NCBI GenBank assembly: GCA_946222995.1
Contig: CAMIOS010000004.1
Location: forward strand, 47,645 to 111,644
DNA length: 64,000 nt
Direction: 5' to 3'
DNA from: an uncultured Enhydrobacter sp.
Lineage (GTDB): Bacteria; Pseudomonadota; Gammaproteobacteria; Pseudomonadales; Moraxellaceae
Shown here in pieces: positions 28,284-37,308 of the stretch (position 1 is the stretch's first letter; each line of letters begins with the position of its first letter). The notes beneath the pieces are model-generated. The model ran no database searches, was not told the DNA's origin, and saw only the letters and a program-made list of their open reading frames with translations. The translations under genes and the position numbers were made by a program.

Positions 28284-29339
28284 TTACGCATAAACGACTG
28301 GCTCGGCAGTACGCTCAACGATTTCTCCCAACTTCCACGCCGTTTCGCCACTCTCATTCAACACTTTAATCGCTTCATCGGCTTTATCGCTAGGTACCAC
28401 GACCACAAAACCTACCCCACAATTAAAGGTACGAACCATTTCCATTGGCTCAATGTTCCCTTTTTCTTGTAGCCACTTAAACACAGGCGGAAAGTCCCAA
28501 GATTTGACAGAAATTTGGGCAGTCAAGGTATCGGGCAACACCCGAGGCAGATTTTCGGTCAGACCGCCGCCTGTGATATGTGCCATGGCGTGTAGATTGG
28601 CGTTACCCAATGACGTTTGTAAGGCTTGAATGGCTTTGACATAGATTTTGGTAGGCGTGAGTAATACATCTTTGAGAGGTTTGCCGTCAATGGTTTCGGC
28701 ATTGGTATCAACTTTTGCGACGTCAATCACTTTACGCACGAGTGAATAGCCGTTTGAGTGCACACCACTTGAGGCAATGCCAATCAATACATCACCTTCT
28801 TGCACATTTTCACCTGTGATGACTTCTGATTCTTCGACCACGCCCACACAAAACCCTGCTAAGTCATAGTCATCATCGTGGTACATCCCAGGCATTTCTG
28901 CGGTTTCGCCACCGATTAATGCACAGTTTGACAGCTTGCAACCATCGCCAATGCCTTTAATCACCGCTTCGGCAGTATCGACATCTAGTTTGCCAGTAGC
29001 ATAGTAGTCTAAGAAAAATAACGGTTCTGCCCCGCATACCAAAAGGTCATTCACGCACATCGCGACCAAATCTTGTCCAATGGTATCATGCTTGTTAAAG
29101 TCGAGCGCCAATTTTAATTTTGTGCCCACACCATCCGTGCCAGAGACGAGTAGGGGGGATTTGTAGCCTTGTGGAATACGGCATAACGCCCCAAAACCGC
29201 CCAATCCGCCCACCACCTCTTTACGAGCAGTGGCTTTGGCGACCGATTTGATGCGTTGTACCAAGGCTTCGCCTGCATCAATATCGACACCTGCGTCTTT
29301 ATAGCTTAAAGCGGTTTTTTGGGTTTGTTGAGCGGTCAT
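28284..29339 (-). CDS. purM: phosphoribosylformylglycinamidine cyclo-ligase
   Basis: PurM closes the imidazole ring to form AIR with ATP, the fifth step of purine synthesis. YKDAGVDIDAG at the N-terminus, LVSGTDGVGTKLKLA, GETAEMPGMY and AHITGGGLTENLPRVLP are all family signatures. Length is normal at 351 aa. In most relatives purN follows directly; here a toxin-antitoxin pair intervenes. A plausible promoter lies about 50 bp upstream. Confidence 0.97.
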   Translation of the reverse strand: MTAQQTQKTALSYKDAGVDIDAGEALVQRIKSVAKATARKEVVGGLGGFGALCRIPQGYKSPLLVSGTDGVGTKLKLALDFNKHDTIGQDLVAMCVNDLLVCGAEPLFFLDYYATGKLDVDTAEAVIKGIGDGCKLSNCALIGGETAEMPGMYHDDDYDLAGFCVGVVEESEVITGENVQEGDVLIGIASSGVHSNGYSLVRKVIDVAKVDTNAETIDGKPLKDVLLTPTKIYVKAIQALQTSLGNANLHAMAHITGGGLTENLPRVLPDTLTAQISVKSWDFPPVFKWLQEKGNIEPMEMVRTFNCGVGFVVVVPSDKADEAIKVLNESGETAWKLGEIVERTAEPVVYA

Positions 29340-29646
29340 GGCAGTCCTATCACAGTTGCAAAGAAAGAAAAAGGAAATTTAGAGGCATTATACCTAAATT
29401 CGGTTTAAATTGAAAAAAATAAGCATTAAAACCGCGCGGATAATTGGGGGCTTTTGAGCGCTAGTAAGTTGTAACAAATTTTTGCAACAACGTTTAGCAT
29501 TTTGTATAAGTTGTGCATTTTAGGCTATCTATTTTTATCAAATTGCCTAAAATTGCCTAAATTATTTTATCAATTTTTAAGCATTGCTTTTATATCTTTT
29601 TTAATCTAGGTGTATTTTAGGACTTTATGTTACTTTGAGGATGGCT
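29340..29646. other. AT-rich divergent intergenic region purM / AI-2E-type gene
   Basis: This gap of about 307 bp separates divergent genes. It holds the proposed purM promoter and a perfect 10-bp tandem repeat, AATTGCCTAA at 29541-29550 and 29551-29560. I see no further coding sequence or structured RNA in it. Confidence 0.6.
29388..29416 (-). promoter_or_regulatory. putative purM promoter
   Basis: Read on the minus strand, TTTTCA (29416-29411) and TATAAT (29393-29388) are separated by 17 bp, about 50 bp ahead of the purM start. The -35 element matches the consensus at four of six positions. Confidence 0.45.
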
Positions 29647-30873
29647 ATGTCACGATATTCTAGTTATCGGTTTTCGACAGATATATTTTTTAAGCGCTTT
29701 TTTGTTTTATTGGCAATGCTGGCTGCTGTTTTTGTTATTTATAAATTGCAATCGGTGATTTTGCCGTTTTTAATTGCGTTTATATTGGCTTATGTGTTTA
29801 ATCCTGTGGTGCAAAAACTGCAAGATAAATTGCAAATTCGCCGTTGGCTGGCGATTTTGATGGTGTATTTTACCGTTGCTTTGGTGTTGGGGGGGATACT
29901 GTGGTGGCTTATCCCACTGGTTTGGGATCAACTCCAATCGGCTTGGAAATACGTCCCGACTGCGATTGACTATTATAATAATACGCTGCGCGGTTGGGTC
30001 AAATCGCATACGCCAATCCGTTTGCCACAGGTACAAGTGCGTGATATGTCCAAAGGTTTGGTCGATTATCTTAAAGAAAATTATAACATTACCGATGCCC
30101 GTTCATTTTTTACCAATTTGCTTTTATCAGGCATAAATGTCATCAATGTCGTGGGTCTGGTGGTATTAGTACCGATTTTGATGTTTTATTTCTTGTATAA
30201 TTGGGATGAACGCTTGATTCAAATTCGCCATGCCATTCCAAATCGTTATTTGGGTAGCGTCTTCACTATTGCCAAAGAAAGTGATGACGCCTTGATGTCA
30301 TTTATCAAAGGTCAGCTGTTGGTAATGATTTTGCTAGGCATTGTGTATGCCGTTCAGTTGCAATTGATTGGTTTAAATGTCGGCTTAATTATCGGTATGG
30401 TTGCAGGGCTCGCCAGTTTTGTGCCGTATTTGGGCTTTACGCTTGGATTTATCTCAGCAATTATCGCGGGGTTATTCCAGTTTGGCATGGATTGGGTACA
30501 TATCGCGTTGATTATTGGAGCATTTATGGTCGGTCAAGCGGTTGAAGGCTATATTTTACAGCCGTTATTATTGGGTGATAAAATCGGCTTGTCACCGCTT
30601 TGGGTGATGTTTGCCGTATTAGCCGGGGCGGAATTAATGGGTATTCCAGGGATGTTAATTGCCTTACCCTTGGCAGCGGTACTGAATGTGTTTGCTCGCC
30701 ATGCCTATGATACGTATCGGGAAACCGAGTTTTATAAGGGTTCTAGTCAATTACCCCTATTTAAGCAGAAAAACTTGCGCGATGCCCAACTTGAGCAACA
30801 GGCCAAAGAAGCCAAAGAAAAGGCGGAAAAAGCACACGAAACGTGGAAAGATAAACTAAATCTTTTTAAATAA
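29647..30873 (+). CDS. AI-2E family transporter (PerM-like)
   Basis: A 408-aa inner-membrane protein with about eight helices. The N-terminal LQSVILPFLIAFILAYVFNPVV and the C-terminal LLLGDKIGLSPLWVMFAVLAG blocks are typical of the UPF0118/PerM family. Members have been linked to autoinducer-2 export or Na+/H+ antiport; the substrate is not known here. A highly charged Glu/Lys tail follows the last helix. I start at the ATG at 29647 because GAGG lies six bases before it; TTG 29635 and ATG 29641 overlap that site. Confidence 0.88.
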   Translation: MSRYSSYRFSTDIFFKRFFVLLAMLAAVFVIYKLQSVILPFLIAFILAYVFNPVVQKLQDKLQIRRWLAILMVYFTVALVLGGILWWLIPLVWDQLQSAWKYVPTAIDYYNNTLRGWVKSHTPIRLPQVQVRDMSKGLVDYLKENYNITDARSFFTNLLLSGINVINVVGLVVLVPILMFYFLYNWDERLIQIRHAIPNRYLGSVFTIAKESDDALMSFIKGQLLVMILLGIVYAVQLQLIGLNVGLIIGMVAGLASFVPYLGFTLGFISAIIAGLFQFGMDWVHIALIIGAFMVGQAVEGYILQPLLLGDKIGLSPLWVMFAVLAGAELMGIPGMLIALPLAAVLNVFARHAYDTYRETEFYKGSSQLPLFKQKNLRDAQLEQQAKEAKEKAEKAHETWKDKLNLFK

Positions 30874-30893
30874 ATTTGTGTTTTTATCGGTAG

Positions 30894-30922
30894 TAGCGGC
30901 TTGATAAAGTCGCTATTTTTTT
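30894..30922 (+). terminator. Rho-independent terminator of the AI-2E family gene
   Basis: TAGCGGCTT (30894-30902) pairs with AAGTCGCTA (30907-30915) through one G-U pair, with a 4-base loop and seven T residues. Confidence 0.8.
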
Positions 30923-30931
30923 GAAATGCTT

Positions 30932-30960
30932 TTGCTGATTTTGGCAGAAAAAGGTAAAAT
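30932..30960 (+). promoter_or_regulatory. putative ttcA promoter
   Basis: TTGCTG (30932-30937), a 17-bp spacer and TAAAAT (30955-30960) lie 30 bp before the ttcA start, just after the preceding terminator. Confidence 0.45.
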
Positions 30961-30989
30961 AGTCTGTTTTATTAACAAAGGTTGTTCTC

Positions 30990-32084
30990 ATGTCTGATTT
31001 TGCAAATACGATAAACGCTATCACTGATTCACCCGTACCGACCGAGCTAGATAGAGATTTGGCTGAAGATTTGGCCGATGAAGCCACTGACAATGATACA
31101 ATCGAAGCAGAATCAGGAAAACAGCAATCTGACGTCAATTCAGCCCGCTTTCGTAAACTTCAAAAAAAACTGCGTAAATTAGTATCTTGGGCAATCCGCG
31201 ATTACAACATGATTGAAGACGGTGATGTGGTGATGGTGTGTATTTCAGGTGGCAAAGACAGCTTTACCTTGCTAGATATTTTGTTATTTCTCAAACGTAT
31301 TGCGCCGATTAATTTTGAGGTGGTGGCGGTCAACCTTGACCAAAAACAGCCCGATTATCCAAAAGATGTACTACCGACTTATCTAGAAGCGAATCAAATT
31401 CCGTATTATATTCTTGAAAAAGATACCTACAGTGTGGTCAAGCAAATCATTCCTGAAGGTAAAACTTATTGCTCTGCCTGCTCTCGTCTGCGTCGTGGCT
31501 CACTGTACGGCTTTGCCAAACAAATCGGAGCGACCAAAGTCGCGTTGGGTCATCACCGTAATGATATTATGGCAACATTTTTCTTAAATCTATTTCATGG
31601 CGGAAGCCTAAAAGCCATGCCCCCAAAATTGCTATCGGATGATGGTCAAAATGTGCTGATTCGCCCACTTGCCTATGTCGAAGAAAAAGACATTATCAAA
31701 TACGCCAATTATAAACAATTTCCAATTATTCCATGCAATCTGTGTGGCAGCCAAGAAAACTTACAACGCGCTATGATTAATGACATGCTGCGCCAATGGG
31801 ATAAAGAGTTCCCCAATCGCTTGGATTCGATTTTTGGGGCGCTGCAAAATGTTGCACCGAGTCAACTGGCTGACCGTAGACTGTTTGACTTTGAAAATCT
31901 GCGGCTTAATCGTGACGATACGATTCGTGTCTTTGAAGGTGAAAAGATTCAATCAGGGCAAATCAATGAAGCGTTGCAACAAAAAGGCGTGCCTGTTACG
32001 CCCAAAGTACAAACCTTTGACCCAGCAAACGCCTTAAAAACCAAAAAGGCGGAAAAAATCCCGACGATTAATCCGCTCATTTAA
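30990..32084 (+). CDS. ttcA: tRNA 2-thiocytidine(32) synthetase TtcA
   Basis: TtcA thiolates C32 of certain tRNAs using ATP and an iron-sulfur cluster. The PP-loop is VCISGGKDSFTLLD. Cluster and catalytic cysteines lie in YCSACSRLRRG and PCNLCGSQENLQR. At 364 aa it is longer than the usual ~310. The first ~50 residues form an acidic extension that is probably disordered. The ATG at 30990 is the start favoured by position behind the promoter; a shorter start near the core domain cannot be excluded. Confidence 0.93.
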   Translation: MSDFANTINAITDSPVPTELDRDLAEDLADEATDNDTIEAESGKQQSDVNSARFRKLQKKLRKLVSWAIRDYNMIEDGDVVMVCISGGKDSFTLLDILLFLKRIAPINFEVVAVNLDQKQPDYPKDVLPTYLEANQIPYYILEKDTYSVVKQIIPEGKTYCSACSRLRRGSLYGFAKQIGATKVALGHHRNDIMATFFLNLFHGGSLKAMPPKLLSDDGQNVLIRPLAYVEEKDIIKYANYKQFPIIPCNLCGSQENLQRAMINDMLRQWDKEFPNRLDSIFGALQNVAPSQLADRRLFDFENLRLNRDDTIRVFEGEKIQSGQINEALQQKGVPVTPKVQTFDPANALKTKKAEKIPTINPLI

Positions 32085-32105
32085 ATTTAAAACTTGGCTT
32101 GTTTT

Positions 32106-32348
32106 TTAATAACCTAGCTTATTTAATATCACTGTATTTTGGTCAATGCGTTGGGTTAAGGCATTGACTTTATAGGGCAATTTGGATAAATAAGCACGCG
32201 CATCTTTTTCTTTCTTAAAATCAAGATTGTCGCCATTTAACAATTTTTTATACTGTTTAGCTAACTTCTCTCGCTCACGGGTGTCGTTATCTACTTGGCG
32301 TTGTAAAGTATAGATTGTTAAGCCTTTGGTTAAGCCAATCGAAATCAC
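32106..32348 (-). CDS. small membrane-anchored coiled-coil protein, N-terminus uncertain
   Basis: From a GTG at 32348 this frame encodes 80 aa: a hydrophobic start (ISIGLTKGLTIYTL) followed by a charged helical stretch (REREKLAKQYKKLL). The frame remains open upstream to about 32390 and there encodes more hydrophobic residues (NIAFFIGVSV) that would complete a transmembrane helix, but no ATG, GTG or TTG starts it. An ATG with an AAGG site nearby (about 32383) is in another frame that stops after 12 codons. The gene may therefore carry a one-base frameshift near its start, or start at GTG. Function unknown. Confidence 0.45.
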   Translation of the reverse strand: MISIGLTKGLTIYTLQRQVDNDTREREKLAKQYKKLLNGDNLDFKKEKDARAYLSKLPYKVNALTQRIDQNTVILNKLGY

Positions 32349-32430
32349 TGAAACGCCAATGAAAAATGCGATATTGTTTTCATTCTTAACGCCTTTTTAT
32401 GAAAAGTTAGACCCTTAATAAGCTAAAAAT

Positions 32431-33054
32431 TTATGGATTAGGGGTGGTGTTTGGCGTCACGGTCGTATCACTACTTTTATTTTGTGCAGGGTTTATTTGG
32501 CTAGGACTGTTTTGGGATTGTTCAGCCATATCAATATAATCGGGTACTGTGTGGGGTGTTGGCAATCGCATCCAACCACCGAAATGATGGTAATTGCCAT
32601 CATAGGGAGAATCCCACCGCTCCCCCCAGATGGGAAAATCATCGTACCAAAGCTGATTAAGTGTTGCTTCGCGTTGGTAATTCATATAACCCTCGTCATG
32701 GGCTTTTAGTAAATCTAGCATTTGCTCAGGTGGGCAGACATTGTTATAGTTAATGCCTTCACGGCCCAATTGATACGCTCGAAGCGGTGTACAATAGCGT
32801 TTAAGCCCATTTTGACGGCCTTGTTCCCACAATACTTGATTGGGTGTGACGCCGGCTTTAGCACATCGTTTTGCATGGTTATAAATAAAATTGGCATTGT
32901 GACCGAGCAGACCATCTTGGTAACCAATGCCTTGCCAGTCTGCGCTTGTGCATTGTTCGGGTTTGATACCGCCTGTCGTGGCACAAGCCGTGAGCAATAA
33001 AGGCATTGCTAAAAGACCTAATAAATGTAGAGTCGATGAAATAGATTTTTTCAT
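32431..33054 (-). CDS. DUF2799 family lipoprotein
   Basis: A 207-aa protein with a signal peptide and lipobox LLTACA. The mature part has the DUF2799 pattern: C..ADWQGIGYQDGLLG, a cysteine near HAKRC, GLKRYCTPLRAYQLGREG and NNVCPPEQ. The C-terminal third is Ser/Thr/Asn/Pro-rich and low complexity. DUF2799 proteins are common envelope lipoproteins without a proven role. The gene stands on the minus strand between the small coiled-coil gene and a divergent ParA-like gene. Confidence 0.85.
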   Translation of the reverse strand: MKKSISSTLHLLGLLAMPLLLTACATTGGIKPEQCTSADWQGIGYQDGLLGHNANFIYNHAKRCAKAGVTPNQVLWEQGRQNGLKRYCTPLRAYQLGREGINYNNVCPPEQMLDLLKAHDEGYMNYQREATLNQLWYDDFPIWGERWDSPYDGNYHHFGGWMRLPTPHTVPDYIDMAEQSQNSPSQINPAQNKSSDTTVTPNTTPNP

Positions 33055-33187
33055 GGGCTAACTCCCAAGCCACACAGCAAATATGAATATCTCATTAATT
33101 TAACAGATTATTTGGGCAAAAGCATTTAACTGTGATTAAATTTTTGTTAGGCTAATGCGATTTTGCATGTTACCCCTAGGATTATTT

Positions 33188-33913
33188 ATGAACAAAATAC
33201 TCATCGCCAATCAAAAAGGCGGTTGTGGCAAAACTTCAATGGCCATTACGCTGGCATCGGCTTTGGCAAATCAAGGTTATAGCGTGGCATTGGCTGATGC
33301 TGACCCGCAAAAATCAAGCCTTCAATGGCTTAAACTTCGTCCAGATTCTGTGCCGACTATTATTGGGATTGACTGGCGAGATAATAGCGATATTGGCGAA
33401 ATTCCCAAAGCGGTTAAAGAGCAACTGGGTAAAGACGATTGGCTGGTGATTGACGGGCAAGGGGCGATGAGTTTGGAGAAAACTGAGCAACTGATTGCCG
33501 AATGTAAAGTGGTGATAGTGCCTGTGCTGCCGTCTTTTTTTGACATTGAGAGTACCAAACGGTTTTTGAAAAATTTGCAAGAGATTAAGCGCGTTCGTAA
33601 AGGCAAAGTCGAGATCTATTTAGTGGCGAATCGAGTGCGTCCACAGTTTTTGGCAGAGGGTAAGCCAACAAATAAAGTGATTGACTTGTTTAACAAGATT
33701 GGTGAGCAGCCGCTGACGTGGATTAGCGAGCGTAGTATTTATCAATTATTGGCAGAGCATGGTATAAGTGTGTTTGATAAATACCAAAAGCCATATCGTG
33801 AAATGCAGGAACAATGGCAACCGATTTTTGACGTGTTATTAAAGGAAGATAATGGAGCGGCTGACTTGGTAAAAGAAAAGACAAAAAAATCTGATTCAAA
33901 CTGGTATGAGTAA
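33188..33913 (+). CDS. ParA/MinD-type ATPase, orphan
   Basis: A 241-aa deviant Walker ATPase. The P-loop KGGCGKT at residues 10-16 has both the signature lysine (K10) and K15. The A' motif is DADPQ at 37-41, and the Walker B strand ends WLVID89 but continues GQGA instead of the usual TPPG-like sequence. Such proteins position DNA, chemoreceptors or other cargo by ATP-dependent dimerisation on the nucleoid or membrane. No ParB or parS-like repeat adjoins it. The start at 33188 has AGGA upstream; the longer frame from 33155 does not fit the family. The next gene begins immediately after its stop. Confidence 0.85.
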   Translation: MNKILIANQKGGCGKTSMAITLASALANQGYSVALADADPQKSSLQWLKLRPDSVPTIIGIDWRDNSDIGEIPKAVKEQLGKDDWLVIDGQGAMSLEKTEQLIAECKVVIVPVLPSFFDIESTKRFLKNLQEIKRVRKGKVEIYLVANRVRPQFLAEGKPTNKVIDLFNKIGEQPLTWISERSIYQLLAEHGISVFDKYQKPYREMQEQWQPIFDVLLKEDNGAADLVKEKTKKSDSNWYE

Positions 33914-34429
33914 ATGGGCATTTGGATAACGGTCATCATCGTCATTTTTATCTTAGGCAGTATCATGGGTCTAAAACCATCAGCTCGCGAAACTCGTCTT
34001 GATAACCTTCGCACCGCCGCACGCAAAATCGGCTTACAACCTAAAATTGTCGCATGTCCCAGCTGGATAAGCGTTGATGGTGACCCCACGCAAAAAGGCA
34101 AAGGCATGATAGCCCAGTACGGGCTTATCATTGAAGACGGCTCGATGAAGCCTTGCGATTACCAATTAATAGACGGCCTGTTACGCCCTTGTACCGACAA
34201 CTATCCTGCCAACTTTGCCTTGGATCAACAACCGCTCAATTTACCAGCGAGTATCAAAGCCACCGTTCAAGGTTTAAGCTTCAAAGCCAATTTTGCTTGC
34301 ATTTATTGGCAAGAAACCGTTGGTATAAATCATGGAATTGGTAACCACGCCCTTGAAACCACAGAAAACGACCTAATTTTGTTAAAAACGCAATTGCAAC
34401 ATTATGCTAATTTAGTGCAAAATGGCTAA
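33914..34429 (+). CDS. unknown membrane-anchored protein linked to the ParA-like ATPase
   Basis: A 171-aa protein whose ATG follows the stop of the ParA-like gene without a gap, so the two are translationally coupled. Residues 3-19 are one hydrophobic helix (WITVIIVIFILGSIMGL), leaving a cytoplasmic domain of about 150 residues that reads as mixed alpha/beta with IIEDGSMKPCDYQLID. I do not recognise a family. The tight pairing suggests it could be the membrane partner or cargo adaptor of the ATPase. topA follows 49 bp later. Confidence 0.75.
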   Translation: MGIWITVIIVIFILGSIMGLKPSARETRLDNLRTAARKIGLQPKIVACPSWISVDGDPTQKGKGMIAQYGLIIEDGSMKPCDYQLIDGLLRPCTDNYPANFALDQQPLNLPASIKATVQGLSFKANFACIYWQETVGINHGIGNHALETTENDLILLKTQLQHYANLVQNG

Positions 34430-34478
34430 AATTTTACTGTGACGTTCTTTTACTATTATCAAATTTGTGAATTAAAAC

Positions 34479-37229
34479 ATGAGCAAACCTGCCCAACCAA
34501 AAGCAACCACTAAAAATGTCGTCAAAAAAGGCACACGCAAAACTGCCACGAAAACACAATCAGCGAGTAATGACGATTCACAATCTACAAAACAAGTTTC
34601 GAGCAATGGTAAAGCCTTAGTCATTGTCGAGTCCCCTGCCAAAGCCAAAACCATCAATAAATATTTGGGCAATAACTACATCGTGCGTTCAAGTGTCGGT
34701 CACGTGCGTGATTTGCCTGTGTCAGGTTCTAGCAATTCAAGCTCAACTCACGGTGAAAAAGACAAAAAAGCCCATGAAAACTTAAGTAAAGAAGAAAAAG
34801 CTCAACAGGCGCTTGTACGGCGAATGGGCGTTGACCCTGAACATGGATGGGCAGCAAACTATGAAATTTTGCCCAATAAAACCAAGGTGATTAAAGAGTT
34901 AAAGTCGCTTGCCAAAGATGCCAGCGAAATCTACCTTGCAACGGACTTAGATCGAGAAGGGGAAGCCATTGCTTGGCATTTAAAAGAAGTCATTGGCGGT
35001 AATGATAGTAAATATAGCCGTGTGGTGTTTAATGAAATTACCAAAAACGCCATTCAAGACGCGTTTAAGCATCCAACTAAACTCAACTATGATAGGGTCA
35101 ATGCCCAACAAGCCCGCCGTTTTCTCGACCGTGTTGTGGGCTTTATGGTATCACCATTATTGTGGCAAAAAGTCGCTCGTGGCCTGTCAGCAGGGCGAGT
35201 GCAAAGTGTCGCCACGCGGCTGGTGGTTGAGCGTGAACGTGAAATTCGAGCGTTTATTCCTGTAGAGTATTGGGAAATTCATGTTGACAGTCATAGCCAG
35301 CAATTTAACAGCATTAATATTCGCTTAGAGGCGGTCAAACAAGCTGGCAAACCGCTCGAACTAAAAAATGAACAGCAAACCAATAAAGTTGTCGATATTC
35401 TCAAAAAGTCAGACTTTATTGTTGCTGACCGAGAAGAAAAACCCACCCAATCCAAACCATCCGCGCCGTTTATTACCTCGACGTTACAACAAGCGGCAAG
35501 CACCCGATTGGGTTTTCCTGTCAAAAAAACCATGATGCTTGCCCAACGCCTGTACGAAGCAGGGCATATCACCTATATGCGTACCGATAGCACCTTTTTA
35601 TCCGCCGATGCGTTAAACAGCGTGCGAAACTTTATTGGCAAGCAATTTGGCGAAAACTACGTCCCTAAAACCCCCAACGTGTATGGCAACAAACAAAACG
35701 CCCAAGAAGCCCATGAAGCCATTCGTCCCTCCGATGTTAACGTATCTTCGGCATCGCTTAAAGATATGGAGCGTGACGCTCAACGGCTATATGAGCTGAT
35801 TTGGCGGCAGTTTGTGGCGTGCCAAATGCCCCCTGCCCAATACCAGTCCATGACCTTGACCGTTAATGCGGGCGGTGTCGAGTTAAAGGCAAAAGGGCGT
35901 GTGATGACCTTTGACGGCTATACCAAAGTGCAACCGCCTGCCAAAAATGAAGATAACCTATTGCCTGATGTCAAAGTGGGCGAAAAATTGGCGGTTGATA
36001 GCATTGAGCCAAGCCAACACTTTACCAAACCGCCCGCCCGCTATACCGAAGCGAGCCTTGTTAAAGAACTTGAAAAACGCGGCATTGGGCGTCCTTCCAC
36101 CTATGCCTCGATTATCTCGACCATCCAAGAACGTGGCTACGTTCGACTTGAAAACAAACGCCTATTTGCCGAAAAAATGGGCGATATTGTCACCGACCGT
36201 TTGGTCAATAGCTTTCCGCATTTAATGGATTATACCTTTACTGCAGGGCTTGAAGAAAAACTTGACGAAGTTGCCGAAGGGGATGAAGACTGGAAACACT
36301 TACTCGACAATTTTTATGGCGAATTTAAAACAAAGCTTGACACAGCCCGTGAAAAAGATGGTATGAAACCCAATGACCCAACGGACGTGCCTGACATTCA
36401 TTGTGATATTTGTGATCGACCGATGCAAATTCGTACCGGTTCAACAGGCGTATTTTTGGGATGTACAGGCTACAATTTACCGCCAAAAGAGCGTTGTAAA
36501 GGCACTAAAAATTTGATGCCCGTCGAAGCCTTTGCCAATCAAACTGCCAAAGAAAGCCAAAGCTTAGGCGAAGAGGACGACGAAAATAATGACGAAATCC
36601 AAGCGCTGCTTGAGAAAAAACGCTGTCCAAAATGTAGCACAGCGATGGACGGCTATATCGTCGATGGGGGTTTAAAACTACATGTGTGCGGCAATAACCC
36701 TGACTGTGACGGCTACCTCCTCGAAAAAGGTGTATTTGAATTTGCGGGCAAGGGCGATGTACCAACCATTCCCTGTGATAAATGTGATGGACAAATGGAA
36801 TTAAAGACTGGGCGATTTGGGGCGTATTTTGCCTGTCAAAACTGTGATAATACTCGTAAAGTGCTCAAAAACGGTGAGGCTGCTCCCCCTCGTATGACAG
36901 CAATCCCTATGCCAAACTTACGCTCGCAAAAATTTGATGATCATTATATCTTGCGTGAAGGCGCAGCGGGGCTATTTTTAGCAGCATCAAAATTCCCAAA
37001 AGTGCGAGAAACCCGTCCGCCCAAGCTTGCCGAGCTACGTGCGATTCAAGATCAAATGGAAGAAAAATTTCAGTATCTGTTCACTGCACCTGATACTGAC
37101 AATGACGGTAATCCCACAATTTTGCGGTGGAGCCGCAAAAATGCTGAGCAGTATATTGGCTCAGAAAAAGACGGCAAACCGACCAAATTTGCCCTTGTAT
37201 ATCGTAAAGGAAAATGGGTGGCAGAATAA
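34479..37229 (+). CDS. topA: DNA topoisomerase I
   Basis: TopA relaxes negative supercoils by nicking one strand. The Toprim domain starts with KALVIVESPAKAKTI after a ~45-residue Lys/Ser/Thr-rich N-terminal extension; DLDREGEA holds the metal site. The active-site tyrosine is Y366 in ITYMRTDST. C-terminal zinc ribbons carry CDICDRP...GCTGY, CPKCSTA...CGNNPDC and CDKCDGQ...ACQNC. The protein is 916 aa, longer than E. coli TopA (865). It sits behind the ParA-like pair and ahead of a bidirectional terminator. Confidence 0.97.
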   Translation: MSKPAQPKATTKNVVKKGTRKTATKTQSASNDDSQSTKQVSSNGKALVIVESPAKAKTINKYLGNNYIVRSSVGHVRDLPVSGSSNSSSTHGEKDKKAHENLSKEEKAQQALVRRMGVDPEHGWAANYEILPNKTKVIKELKSLAKDASEIYLATDLDREGEAIAWHLKEVIGGNDSKYSRVVFNEITKNAIQDAFKHPTKLNYDRVNAQQARRFLDRVVGFMVSPLLWQKVARGLSAGRVQSVATRLVVEREREIRAFIPVEYWEIHVDSHSQQFNSINIRLEAVKQAGKPLELKNEQQTNKVVDILKKSDFIVADREEKPTQSKPSAPFITSTLQQAASTRLGFPVKKTMMLAQRLYEAGHITYMRTDSTFLSADALNSVRNFIGKQFGENYVPKTPNVYGNKQNAQEAHEAIRPSDVNVSSASLKDMERDAQRLYELIWRQFVACQMPPAQYQSMTLTVNAGGVELKAKGRVMTFDGYTKVQPPAKNEDNLLPDVKVGEKLAVDSIEPSQHFTKPPARYTEASLVKELEKRGIGRPSTYASIISTIQERGYVRLENKRLFAEKMGDIVTDRLVNSFPHLMDYTFTAGLEEKLDEVAEGDEDWKHLLDNFYGEFKTKLDTAREKDGMKPNDPTDVPDIHCDICDRPMQIRTGSTGVFLGCTGYNLPPKERCKGTKNLMPVEAFANQTAKESQSLGEEDDENNDEIQALLEKKRCPKCSTAMDGYIVDGGLKLHVCGNNPDCDGYLLEKGVFEFAGKGDVPTIPCDKCDGQMELKTGRFGAYFACQNCDNTRKVLKNGEAAPPRMTAIPMPNLRSQKFDDHYILREGAAGLFLAASKFPKVRETRPPKLAELRAIQDQMEEKFQYLFTAPDTDNDGNPTILRWSRKNAEQYIGSEKDGKPTKFALVYRKGKWVAE

Positions 37230-37251
37230 TAGACAATAAAAAGTAAAAAAT

Positions 37252-37280
37252 AAAAAAGCCCCAAATTTAGGGCTTTTTTA
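37252..37280. terminator. bidirectional terminator between topA and hslO
   Basis: AAAAAAGCCC (37252-37261) pairs with GGGCTTTTTT (37270-37279) between convergent genes. Confidence 0.85.
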
Positions 37281-37308
37281 TTTTGAAAGAACTAAGAAAC
37301 TTAACAAG

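Noticed and set aside
33155..33187. Longer start for the ParA-like gene
   Set aside because: The added 11 residues precede the conserved N-terminal strand, and AGGA is placed for the ATG at 33188.
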